A DNA stretch of 8,975 nucleotides from positions 1-8,975 of the forward strand of contig CAJZJI010000015.1 of the NCBI GenBank assembly GCA_916049935.1. The letters run 5' to 3'. Shown here piece after piece: positions 1 to 6,534 of this stretch. Numbering within the stretch: the stretch's first letter is position 1; every line of letters begins with the position of its first letter. The translations under genes were made by a program, and so were the position numbers. The notes beneath the pieces were generated by a model. That model had not been told where the DNA came from and made no database searches. It worked only from the letters and a program-made list of their open reading frames with translations. Source of the DNA: an uncultured Streptococcus sp. (GTDB taxonomy: Bacteria > Bacillota > Bacilli > Lactobacillales > Aerococcaceae).

Positions 1-1124
1 GCAGCGATACGTAACCCTTGGTAAGTTTCGTTAGCTACTTGTTCATTATCTAATGCGTACCCGATTGCTTTACGTAAAGCAGGATCACTCATTTTCTTAT
101 TAGGTTCGAATACGTGTTGACCTTTTTCTTTGTCAAAGTGACCCATGTTGAAACCAATATAAGAAATACTGTTTGTGATGTTACCGATTAATGTGATGTT
201 GGTGAAATTTTTATAAGTATCATATTGATCTGAAGGCATTGAAGCAAAGTCATATTTACCAGCTTTCATTTCTTGAACGATTGAGTCTGGTGATACAATA
301 TCCGCTTTTACACCATCCACTTTAGGTTCACCTTTATAGTAGTAAGGGTTTTTCTTAAATGTTACAGATTCACCTGGAACTACTTTATCAACGATGAATG
401 GTCCGTTACCTACAACTTTTGTACGTGCAGCATCTGAAGCCACAGCTTGATCATAAGTCATATCCTTGAAGATATGTTTTGGCATGATACTACCCATAAT
501 CGCATTTCCACCTAATTCTAAAGCTGGATATACTTCTTTCAAGTGGATTTTAACAGTTTGATCATCTACTTTTTCTAGACCTGAGATTTTATCTGCTTTT
601 CCATCATGGAACTCTTCCATACCAACGATGTTTGCAGCATTTTCATCGTAACGAACACCGTTATAGTCCTTATTACCAATGAATTCATAAGTGAAGATAT
701 AGTCATCAATTGTTAATGGTTGACCGTCAGACCATTTGTAGTCTTTAGAACGTAATTTTAAGGTTACAGTTTTCTTTTCTCTATCTAAAGTGAATTCCAT
801 CATACCGCCATCTTTTTTGATGCGTTGGTTTTCATCGTATTCGAATAAGTTTGCAAATGCAAAATCTTCTAATGCACCGTCAGAATTGTCTACTGATAGT
901 AATGGTTGGATTAACCCTTTAAATGGTGATGCAGATACGATTGCATAGTTAATTGTACCGCCTTTTATAGGTGTCCCTTCATTTGTTACTTCTGTTGGGA
1001 ATTTACGTTCTGATGCTTTCGCAGCAGACTCCCCACCCGCGTTATTCGCTTTGTTATTATTACATGCAGCTAAAGTCACTAATGAAGCAGCACCTAATAA
1101 ACCAGCAATTGCTTTTTTGTTCAT
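1..1124 (-). CDS. oppA: Oligopeptide ABC transporter substrate-binding lipoprotein OppA (3' end outside window)
   Basis: This is the extracellular receptor that binds oligopeptides and delivers them to the OppBCDF permease; it is tethered to the outer face of the membrane. The sequence opens with a lipoprotein signal peptide: basic Lys3-Lys4, a hydrophobic stretch, and a lipobox LAAC with the lipidated cysteine at residue 21, followed by an Asn/Ala/Gly-rich linker. The family-5 solute-binding domain begins near residue 55, with the characteristic W-S-D-G-x-P motif at about residues 131-136. The first 374 residues are visible; such proteins are usually 530-600 residues, so about one third is missing because the window ends, not because the gene is broken. 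The ATG is chosen because GGAGG lies about 8 nt upstream and the signal peptide starts there. It has its own promoter and lies downstream of the acpP terminator, so it is probably transcribed separately from oppBCDF. Specificity (Opp, Dpp or pheromone) cannot be read from the sequence. Confidence 0.93.
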   Translation of the reverse strand, partial: MNKKAIAGLLGAASLVTLAACNNNKANNAGGESAAKASERKFPTEVTNEGTPIKGGTINYAIVSASPFKGLIQPLLSVDNSDGALEDFAFANLFEYDENQRIKKDGGMMEFTLDREKKTVTLKLRSKDYKWSDGQPLTIDDYIFTYEFIGNKDYNGVRYDENAANIVGMEEFHDGKADKISGLEKVDDQTVKIHLKEVYPALELGGNAIMGSIMPKHIFKDMTYDQAVASDAARTKVVGNGPFIVDKVVPGESVTFKKNPYYYKGEPKVDGVKADIVSPDSIVQEMKAGKYDFASMPSDQYDTYKNFTNITLIGNITNSISYIGFNMGHFDKEKGQHVFEPNKKMSDPALRKAIGYALDNEQVANETYQGLRIA

Positions 1125-1164
1125 GTGTTTCCCTCCAAATTGGATTGATATTAGAATAACTTAA

Positions 1165-1193
1165 ATAATACTCTCATTCCCACCTTACTGCAA
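1165..1193 (-). promoter_or_regulatory. Probable oppA promoter
   Basis: Reading on minus there is a -35 box TTGCAG (1188-1193), a 17-nt spacer and a -10 box TATTAT (1165-1170). The start point would be near 1158, leaving a leader of about 34 nt before the oppA ATG. A perfect TATAAT also occurs farther upstream (1262-1267) but lacks a recognisable -35, so it is at best a second, weaker start. Confidence 0.6.
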
Positions 1194-1367
1194 CCTTTAT
1201 TTCGCTTTCTCACCATTTTTTTATCGAAAATTCATTTACTTTTAATCATAAAAACCGCGTCATTATAGCGATTTCAGCACATTATGGCTCATTTGTCCAC
1301 GAAGAGGGGACATTTCTTTCTTCTTTTTTCTCAACATTCGCATTCTATCAACGTTTCTAGCAGAAGC

Positions 1368-1402
1368 ACAAAAAAAGCCGGAAGTTTTTTACTTCCGGCT
1401 TT
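1368..1402 (-). terminator. Rho-independent terminator of acpP
   Basis: A perfect 11-bp stem (1374-1384 with 1392-1402, core GCCGGAAG) has a 7-nt loop. On minus it is followed by seven T (1376-1370). It lies 10 nt beyond the acpP stop codon. No comparable hairpin follows oppF, so this may also end any transcript that reads from the opp operon into acpP. Confidence 0.92.
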
Positions 1403-1411
1403 CCCATTTTC

Positions 1412-1651
1412 TTATTGATGACTTGCAATATAATTAACCGCGTCTCCAATTGTTGTAATGTTTTCTGCATCTTCGTCAGAAATTTGAACACCAAATTCGT
1501 CTTCTAATTCCATAACTAATTCCACAACATCTAGTGAATCTGCTCCTAAGTCTTGTTGGAATGTCATGCCTTCCGTTACTGTTTCTACGTCAACGCTAAA
1601 GCGGTTCGCAATTAGTTGAGCTACTTTATCAAAAACTTCTTGATTTGACAT
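1412..1651 (-). CDS. acpP: Acyl carrier protein
   Basis: A cytosolic carrier that holds growing acyl chains as thioesters on a 4'-phosphopantetheine arm during type II fatty acid synthesis and donates acyl groups to phospholipid acyltransferases. The 79-residue length is standard. The phosphopantetheine attachment motif G-A-D-S-L-D is present with Ser39 as the modified residue, followed by the acidic helix II region ([13 protein letters not shown]) that docks partner enzymes. The protein is strongly acidic as expected. An AAGGGAGAG ribosome binding site precedes the ATG. Its placement is unusual: it lies between oppF and oppA rather than beside fab genes or plsX. It has its own promoter, a leader of about 100 nt and a strong terminator, so it forms a single-gene unit, although read-through from oppF is possible. 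Many lactic acid bacteria carry two acpP copies; whether this is the housekeeping or a second copy cannot be told here. Confidence 0.95.
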   Translation of the reverse strand: MSNQEVFDKVAQLIANRFSVDVETVTEGMTFQQDLGADSLDVVELVMELEDEFGVQISDEDAENITTIGDAVNYIASHQ

Positions 1652-1728
1652 AACTCTCTCTCCCTTCTCATTAAGGTTCTATATTCGGTACTGCACCATT
1701 TCGGGCAGATCCTCTTCTCCGCAACCAT

Positions 1729-1757
1729 GTACGGGCTATCCTCTAAGTGGATAGTAC
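1729..1757 (-). promoter_or_regulatory. Hairpin at the 5' end of the acpP leader
   Basis: CTATCC (1736-1741) and GGATAG (1749-1754) form a 6-bp stem with a 7-nt loop; a GTA/TAC pair continues outside a GGG/CC-type bulge. It sits at about the predicted transcription start of acpP, so it would form a 5'-terminal stem-loop of the mRNA. There is no U-run, so it is not a terminator. A role in mRNA stability or control is inference only. Confidence 0.35.
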
Positions 1758-1761
1758 TGTT

Positions 1762-1790
1762 ATTTTACAGAATTCTTGTGAAAATGTCTA
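1762..1790 (-). promoter_or_regulatory. Probable acpP promoter
   Basis: Reading on minus there is a -35 box TAGACA (1785-1790, one mismatch to TTGACA), a spacer of exactly 17 nt and a -10 box TAAAAT (1762-1767). The start point would be near 1755, giving a leader of about 100 nt. I did not see a clear FapR or FabT operator around it. Confidence 0.6.
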
Positions 1791-1834
1791 TACCTTCAAT
1801 AAAAAGTACGATTTTCTTAGCGATTTCTTATTAC

Positions 1835-2728
1835 TTAACGAAGAACAAAATGCCCAGGTTCCACCTCTTGAAGGCTTGCTTCTTCGCTAAACTCTTCCCC
1901 TTTATACACCAAACGTTTACGATTCTTTTCTTCGCGCGGATCTGGAAGAGGAATGGCTGAAAGCAGACTTTTCGTATACGGATGTTGCGGGTTATTATAC
2001 ACACAGTCTGCAGAGCCTAACTCCACAATACGACCACGATACATCACTGCGATACGGTCGCTGATGTATTTCACCATAGATAAGTCATGGGCGATAAATA
2101 AATACGTCAGTCCGATTTCTTTTTGTAATCTCTTGAGTAAGTTCACGATTTGCGCTTGAATCGATACGTCTAAGGCTGAAATAGCTTCATCACAGACGAT
2201 GAATTTTGGATTCACGGCTAAAGCACGCGCAATCCCAATCCGTTGACGTTGTCCACCTGAGAATTCATGCGGATAACGGTTGGCATGTTCTTTGTTTAGC
2301 CCTACGATTTCAAGAAGCTCATCCACCATCGCATCACGCTCTTCTGCTGTTTTCGCAAGGCCGTGAATATCAATGCCTTCTGCGATAATATCACGTACTT
2401 TCATACGACCATCAAGCGACGCATATGGATCTTGGAAAATCATTTGCGCTTCTTTACGAAACTCGAGCAATTCTTTTCCTTTTTTCAAATTCGCGATATC
2501 TTTTCCTTCGAAGAGAATTTCGCCTTCAGTTGGTTTATATAAACGAAGTAAGGCACGTCCAGTCGTTGATTTTCCAGAACCAGATTCTCCAACGAGACCG
2601 AATGTTTCGCCTTCGAAAATCTCAAAGGAAATATCATCGATGGCTTTCACCACATTTTTCTTCGAACCAAAATACTGTTTTAAGTGTTTTACTTCTACCA
2701 GTTTTTTTCTATTTTCTGTATTAGTCAT
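1835..2728 (-). CDS. oppF: Oligopeptide ABC transporter ATP-binding protein OppF
   Basis: One of the two cytoplasmic ATPases that power peptide import through OppBC. Within 297 residues it has a Walker A motif GESGSGKS (47-54), Q-loop Gln99, ABC signature FSGGQ (156-160), Walker B ending in Asp180-Glu181 and H-loop His214, so all catalytic elements are intact. The PQHPYTKSLLSAIP stretch at about 247-260 is the start of the oligopeptide-transporter C-terminal extension. After Walker B it reads D-E-A-I-S-A-L-D, where the commoner form has Pro after the Glu. It overlaps oppD by 8 nt, with its GGAGG site inside the end of oppD, so the two are translationally coupled. The order oppD then oppF and the one-start sequence are the basis for calling it F rather than D. 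No terminator is visible after its stop. Confidence 0.93.
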   Translation of the reverse strand: MTNTENRKKLVEVKHLKQYFGSKKNVVKAIDDISFEIFEGETFGLVGESGSGKSTTGRALLRLYKPTEGEILFEGKDIANLKKGKELLEFRKEAQMIFQDPYASLDGRMKVRDIIAEGIDIHGLAKTAEERDAMVDELLEIVGLNKEHANRYPHEFSGGQRQRIGIARALAVNPKFIVCDEAISALDVSIQAQIVNLLKRLQKEIGLTYLFIAHDLSMVKYISDRIAVMYRGRIVELGSADCVYNNPQHPYTKSLLSAIPLPDPREEKNRKRLVYKGEEFSEEASLQEVEPGHFVLR

Positions 2729-3767
2729 GCGCCTGTCCTCCTTCTGTAAAGAAGAGGTTTCGTCTTCTTACGATTTCTTCAGGAACAGGTACTTTTGGAG
2801 CACGCGGATCCAAGAGCCATGTTGCTGCAAAGTGTGTTGGACTCACTTCAAACATAGGTGGTTCCTTCACACGGTCAATCTCGAGCGCCACATCACTACG
2901 AAGCGCAAAGGCATCTCCTACTGGTGGGTCGAGTAAGTCTGGTGGACTTCCAGGAATCGCATAGAGCGTATCTCCTGTATGCAATGTTGGCATTGAACGA
3001 AGCAATCCCCAAGTATATGGATGTTGCGGATTGTAAAATACTTCATCCGCGGTTCCGACTTCAACGACTTTTCCGGCATACATGACGGCTACACGGTCTG
3101 CGACATTGGCCACCACACCAAGGTCATGCGTGATAAAGATAATCGCCATTTGGAATTGCTGTTGCAGTTCTTTTAAAAGCTCTAAAATTTGTGCTTGAAT
3201 CGTTACGTCAAGCGCTGTTGTCGGTTCATCGGCAATCAGCACATCTGGATTACATGCTAAGGCAATAGCGATGACAATCCGTTGACGTTGCCCACCAGAG
3301 AATTGGTGAGGATATTGTTTCATACGCTCTTTGGCATTTGGAATACCTACAAGCTCTAGTAATTCTTCAGCACGTTTATCGGCTTCTTCTTTTGAGGCTT
3401 TCTCGTGCTTTATAATCACTTCTGTAATTTGTTTTCCAATCTTCATCGTAGGGTCGAGTGACGTCATTGGATCTTGGAAAATCATGGCGATTTTCTTCCC
3501 ACGAATCGATTGCATATCACGTTCGTTCTTTTCGAGGATATTTTCACCTTTAAAAATGATAGTTCCCTCTTTAACGACCGCATTATTCGATAATAGTTTC
3601 ATGACACTTTTGGCAGTCACACTTTTCCCTGAGCCGGACTCACCGACAAGAGCAAGTGTTTCGCCTTTTTCTAACTTCAGATTCACTCCACGAATCGCTT
3701 GTACTTCTCCCGCAAATGTTTCGAAGTGGATTCGTAAGTTTTCAATCGATAAAATAGTTTCGCTCAT
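2721..3767 (-). CDS. oppD: Oligopeptide ABC transporter ATP-binding protein OppD
   Basis: The second ATPase of the peptide importer, pairing with OppF. Within 348 residues it has Walker A GESGSGKS (42-49), Q-loop Gln98, signature FSGGQ (156-160), Walker B with Asp180-Glu181 and H-loop His214. The C-terminal oligopeptide-transporter region starts near 247 (PQHPYTWGLLRSMP). In many OppD/DppD proteins this region carries four cysteines that can hold an Fe-S cluster; here the equivalent positions are Asp (GDAFA), Ser (LRSDVA), Asp (LEIDRV) and Thr (AATWLL), so no cluster can form. From memory this is common in lactic acid bacteria. The gap to oppC is 10 nt, and the ribosome binding site (TAGGAGG) overlaps the oppC stop codon. 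Confidence 0.94.
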   Translation of the reverse strand: MSETILSIENLRIHFETFAGEVQAIRGVNLKLEKGETLALVGESGSGKSVTAKSVMKLLSNNAVVKEGTIIFKGENILEKNERDMQSIRGKKIAMIFQDPMTSLDPTMKIGKQITEVIIKHEKASKEEADKRAEELLELVGIPNAKERMKQYPHQFSGGQRQRIVIAIALACNPDVLIADEPTTALDVTIQAQILELLKELQQQFQMAIIFITHDLGVVANVADRVAVMYAGKVVEVGTADEVFYNPQHPYTWGLLRSMPTLHTGDTLYAIPGSPPDLLDPPVGDAFALRSDVALEIDRVKEPPMFEVSPTHFAATWLLDPRAPKVPVPEEIVRRRNLFFTEGGQAHD

Positions 3768-3777
3768 TCGAATCCTC

Positions 3778-4770
3778 CTAATCTTTCATTTTCGGGTCAA
3801 AGGCATCTCGTAAACCGTCTGCCAATAAGTTAAAGCTAATCATTAGAACACAGAGCACTCCTGAAGGGAACCACATCAAGTGAGGATATAAACGGAATGT
3901 TTTGTATCCACCGTTAATAAGGGCTCCAAGAGAAGCATCCGGACTCGGAATCCCGATTCCAAGGAAGCTTAAGAAGGCTTCAAAGAAAATCGCTGATGGG
4001 ATAGAGAACATTGTCTGAATGATGATTAAACCAGCCATGTTTGGCAATAAGTGTTTAAAAGCAATCTTCCAGAAACTTTGCCCTAGCGCACGAGATGCTA
4101 AGATGTATTCTAAATTCTTTTGTTTCAAGGTTTGCGCACGAACGACACGCGCCATTGTTACCCAGCTAGTAAATCCAATCGCGATAATAATCGATACGAG
4201 ACCTGGTTTTAACACGAGTAACATTAATACAAGAATGATTAAGTTTGGAATCGCTGAGATGATTTCTAAGAAACGTTGCATCACGGTATCCACACGTCCC
4301 CCGAACCATCCAGAAATAATTCCGTAAGTCACACCAATCGTAATATCAAACAACGCTGCCACAAAAGCGATAATGAGCGATGTTTGTGTCCCGTAAAGCA
4401 CACGTGAGAATAAGTCACGACCAAGGTTATCCGTTCCAAAGAAGAAGTTGACGCCTTCTGGAACCCCTTGTTGCGCATACACATCAACTCCGTTACGGTA
4501 TCCGTTGAAGAGTCCTGGAATACGCGCTGGTAAGTTGGCAAACTCCGTGTTTTGTTCTAGTGGATCAAACGGAGCAATGACTGGCGCTAAAACTGCTAGT
4601 AACACAATCACTAAAATAATAAAGAGCGATACTAAGGCTCCCTTATTCTTCGTCAATCGTCTCCATGAATCTTGTAAGAAATTGAGAGAAGGTGCAGCGA
4701 TTTTTTCACGGTCAGCACTATGTGTTAAATCCACACGTTGGAATAACTCTTTTTCTGTTAATTCTGCCAT
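3778..4770 (-). CDS. oppC: Oligopeptide ABC transporter permease OppC
   Basis: An inner-membrane subunit forming half of the peptide channel with OppB. The 330-residue protein has a long cytoplasmic N-terminus (about 1-44) and a first membrane helix at about 45-67, then an extracytoplasmic loop leading into F-F-G-T-D-N-L-G-R-D (110-119), a hallmark of OppC/DppC. The remaining helices of the permease domain follow, with about six in total. The EAA-type coupling loop that contacts the ATPases lies at about 221-244 (E-Y-I-L-A-S-R-A-L-G). The start overlaps the oppB stop by one base (TAATG), so translation is probably coupled. Length and motifs are intact. Confidence 0.94.
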   Translation of the reverse strand: MAELTEKELFQRVDLTHSADREKIAAPSLNFLQDSWRRLTKNKGALVSLFIILVIVLLAVLAPVIAPFDPLEQNTEFANLPARIPGLFNGYRNGVDVYAQQGVPEGVNFFFGTDNLGRDLFSRVLYGTQTSLIIAFVAALFDITIGVTYGIISGWFGGRVDTVMQRFLEIISAIPNLIILVLMLLVLKPGLVSIIIAIGFTSWVTMARVVRAQTLKQKNLEYILASRALGQSFWKIAFKHLLPNMAGLIIIQTMFSIPSAIFFEAFLSFLGIGIPSPDASLGALINGGYKTFRLYPHLMWFPSGVLCVLMISFNLLADGLRDAFDPKMKD

Positions 4771-5714
4771 TACGCTTCCCCTCCTTCATCAGTAATACGA
4801 ATACGAGGATCAATCCATCCGTATAGCAAGTCTACAATTAAAATCACAAATACGAGTAATGCAGAGTAAAGCATGGTTACTCCCATAATCGTTGGGTAGT
4901 CATTTGTTAAAATCGATTTTACAAACTGTTCCCCAATCCCAGGAATCGCGAAGATGTTTTCGATAACCATTGAACCAGTCATAAGCCCAACGAGCATTGG
5001 TCCAAGGATAGTCACCAGTGGAATAATCGCATTTCTAAATCCATGCTTGAACGCGACTTCGAAACGGCTTAACCCTTTCGCACGCGCCAATTCAATATAG
5101 TCCGAATGCAATACTTCTACCATTTCCGTTCTTACAAAACGCGCCGAATCGGCAATCGGAGAAATTGCCAGCGCCATTGTTGGAAGAATCGAAGAGACAA
5201 ACCCTTGATTCCATAACGCAATCGGCAGAATTGGGAAAATGACCCCAAAGACTAATTGAAGCACTACGGCAAACACGAAACTTGGAACCGAACGTCCAAT
5301 AATCGCAAAGAATGTTGCGAGTGTGTCCACCCATGTATTTTGTTTCATGGCCGCAATCATCCCGAGTAGTGAACCCACGATTGTCCCGAAGATTAAGGCT
5401 TGGAACCCTAATTGGAAACTTGGCCCTACACGCGAGAAAATCAAGTTTGCGACTGTTGAGTTATATTGGAATGATTGTCCAAAGTCCAAACGGAATAATC
5501 CAGTAATGTAAATCCAATATTGAACAAATACAGGCTTATCGAGGCCGTACTTGGCATTCATAATTTCTAGTTGCGCCTGCGTTAACTGTTCTTCATTGGC
5601 ATATGGAGACCCAGGTAATAGTTTCATTAGAAAGAATGTAATCGTAGCAATCAGGAATAAGGTTAGGAACATGTAAAATACACGTTTCCCGATATATTTT
5701 AAATAGTTTTTCAA
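4770..5714 (-). CDS. oppB: Oligopeptide ABC transporter permease OppB, TTG start
   Basis: The partner permease of OppC and first gene of the oppBCDF operon. Its 314 residues carry an N-terminal helix (about 12-32) followed by the L-L-P-G-S-P-Y motif typical of OppB/DppB, an extracytoplasmic region, and a five-helix permease domain. The coupling loop Y-I-E-L-A-R-A-K-G-L-S is at about 206-216. The start codon is TTG: a strong GGAGGT site (5721-5726) lies 7 nt upstream, while the nearby upstream ATG and GTG are out of frame and reach a stop almost at once. It is preceded by a good promoter. Confidence 0.93.
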   Translation of the reverse strand: MKNYLKYIGKRVFYMFLTLFLIATITFFLMKLLPGSPYANEEQLTQAQLEIMNAKYGLDKPVFVQYWIYITGLFRLDFGQSFQYNSTVANLIFSRVGPSFQLGFQALIFGTIVGSLLGMIAAMKQNTWVDTLATFFAIIGRSVPSFVFAVVLQLVFGVIFPILPIALWNQGFVSSILPTMALAISPIADSARFVRTEMVEVLHSDYIELARAKGLSRFEVAFKHGFRNAIIPLVTILGPMLVGLMTGSMVIENIFAIPGIGEQFVKSILTNDYPTIMGVTMLYSALLVFVILIVDLLYGWIDPRIRITDEGGEA

Positions 5715-5720
5715 CTCTGC

Positions 5721-5726
5721 ACCTCC
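5721..5726 (-). promoter_or_regulatory. Ribosome binding site that fixes the oppB TTG start
   Basis: GGAGGT on minus, 6-7 nt before the TTG at 5714. The ATG overlapping this site (minus strand, just upstream) reads only five codons to a stop, so it cannot be the oppB start. Confidence 0.8.
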
Positions 5727-5748
5727 ATCGATATCTTAATTCTGTTTC

Positions 5749-5778
5749 ATCATACTATCTAAAGAATTAAAGTTTCAA
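5749..5778 (-). promoter_or_regulatory. Promoter of the oppBCDF operon
   Basis: Reading on minus there is a -35 box TTGAAA (5773-5778), an 18-nt spacer and a -10 box TATGAT (5749-5754). The start point would be near 5742, with a leader of about 28 nt. I looked for a CodY-type box (AATTTTCWGAAAATT), which often controls opp genes, and did not find a convincing one. Confidence 0.65.
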
Positions 5779-5800
5779 CTAATTAGTATCAACCTAGCCG

Positions 5801-5829
5801 TTGCGCATTGCCAAAAGTTCTGCTACAGT
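5801..5829 (+). promoter_or_regulatory. Possible promoter of the DUF3899-like gene
   Basis: TTGCGC (5801-5806), a 17-nt spacer and TACAGT (5824-5829), the last preceded by TGC as in extended -10 promoters. The -35 match is weak. The position, about 30 nt before the start codon and divergent from the opp promoter, is plausible. Confidence 0.4.
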
Positions 5830-5859
5830 GAAAAGAACGACATGAAAAGGAGGAAGTTT

Positions 5860-6180
5860 ATGTCATTCGACTATAAAAAAATAGGACTCATTTCTGGAAT
5901 CCTACTATTATTATGTATAGGCTATGTAACGCTGACGGGTCCCTTTAGTCTACTTGCCCTTAGCAACGCTCTTTTTATGTGCGCACTTGTTTGTTTAATG
6001 ATTGGTATTTTTGCGTATTTAAGTTGTACCGACTTCTTTACTCTTTTTCTGAAGAGCTTCACTCCGAATAAGGAGCATAAGAAGCACACCCTCTTTACCG
6101 CATCATCGACAGTCCTCTTTTTAGAAGTAGCCGCACTTCTTGGAATTCTATCCATAATATTGGGAATCTTCCTATTATAA
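5860..6180 (+). CDS. Small three-helix membrane protein, DUF3899-like
   Basis: A predicted integral membrane protein of 106 residues and unknown function. Hydrophobic segments lie at about 8-24, 32-54 and 84-106; the loop between the second and third is charged (N-K-E-H-K-K-H at about 70-76). The segment L-S-N-A-L-F-M...I-G-I-F-A-Y resembles the DUF3899 family as I recall it; this is pattern memory and unconfirmed. I chose the ATG at 5860 because AAAAGGAGGA (5845-5854) sits at ideal spacing before it. The in-frame ATG at 5842 would add six residues but lies upstream of that site and lacks one of its own. It is the only complete plus-strand gene here, divergent from oppB and convergent with ylbG, and stands alone between two operons. 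Confidence 0.75.
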   Translation: MSFDYKKIGLISGILLLLCIGYVTLTGPFSLLALSNALFMCALVCLMIGIFAYLSCTDFFTLFLKSFTPNKEHKKHTLFTASSTVLFLEVAALLGILSIILGIFLL

Positions 6181-6185
6181 AATGA

Positions 6186-6224
6186 AAAGCCGTGTCCTCC
6201 TAGAAGGGCACGGCTTCTGTTTTG
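6186..6224. terminator. Bidirectional terminator between the DUF3899-like gene and ylbG
   Basis: A 12-bp stem (6187-6198 with 6205-6216, one G-U pair, core AAGCCGTG/CACGGCTT) has a 6-nt loop. On minus it is followed by TTTTCATTTT and on plus by CTGTTTT, so it can end ylbG transcripts efficiently and plus-strand transcripts less so. It begins 6 nt after the plus-strand gene's stop. Confidence 0.85.
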
Positions 6225-6225
6225 A

Positions 6226-6522
6226 TTATAGTTCTGCAGCTTTTTTTTCTGCTTTTTCTTTTTCGATTTCCTCACGTAATTCAGGAAGAATCTGCGTGAA
6301 ATCCATACGAAGTTCTTGTCGCAATGATGGCTCCACCTTACGAACGAAGTGGAATGTCGATAAGCGTTCCATGACGCTTTCGGCTTCATCTTTTGCAACA
6401 TATAAATAGATGTATTTTAAGCGTTTTGAAATATAGTGAATATTCCCAAACTTCTTCAACTGTTTAATTGGTTTCAATGTATACAACCAAACAACGAGTG
6501 CTTGTCTTTCTTGTTGCTCCAT
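6226..6522 (-). CDS. ylbG: YlbG family protein (DUF2129)
   Basis: A small cytosolic protein of 98 residues and unknown function, recognised from the family pattern: V-V-W-L-Y at the N-terminus, the L-K-K-F-G-N-I-H-Y-I-S-K-R-L-K-Y region (about 22-37) and a centre ending F-V-R-K-V-E-P-S. The C-terminal quarter is a Lys/Glu-rich, probably helical tail. It is the last gene of the ylaN-ftsW-ylbG operon: the ATG is 12 nt after the ftsW stop, and the ribosome binding site AGAAGGGAG abuts that stop. In Bacillus and relatives the gene usually sits next to rsmD and coaD; here a terminator follows instead. Confidence 0.85.
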   Translation of the reverse strand: MEQQERQALVVWLYTLKPIKQLKKFGNIHYISKRLKYIYLYVAKDEAESVMERLSTFHFVRKVEPSLRQELRMDFTQILPELREEIEKEKAEKKAAEL

Positions 6523-6534
6523 TGTTTCTCCCTT

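Noticed and set aside
971..1159. 62-codon plus-strand frame antisense to the 5' end of oppA
   Set aside because: It lies opposite the OppA signal peptide codons, has no ribosome binding site, and resembles no known protein; it is a shadow of oppA.
1623..1728. Possible short upstream frame in the acpP leader beginning at ATG 1728 (minus) and running past the acpP start
   Set aside because: It has no ribosome binding site and overlaps the acpP start out of frame; nothing supports translation.
5842..5859. Upstream ATG at 5842 as start of the DUF3899-like protein
   Set aside because: The strong AAAAGGAGGA site lies after this ATG and at ideal distance from the ATG at 5860.
5922..6401. 159-codon minus-strand frame across the DUF3899-like gene and part of ylbG
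   Set aside because: It overlaps two genes with good starts and family similarity plus the terminator between them, and its product is low-complexity and basic.
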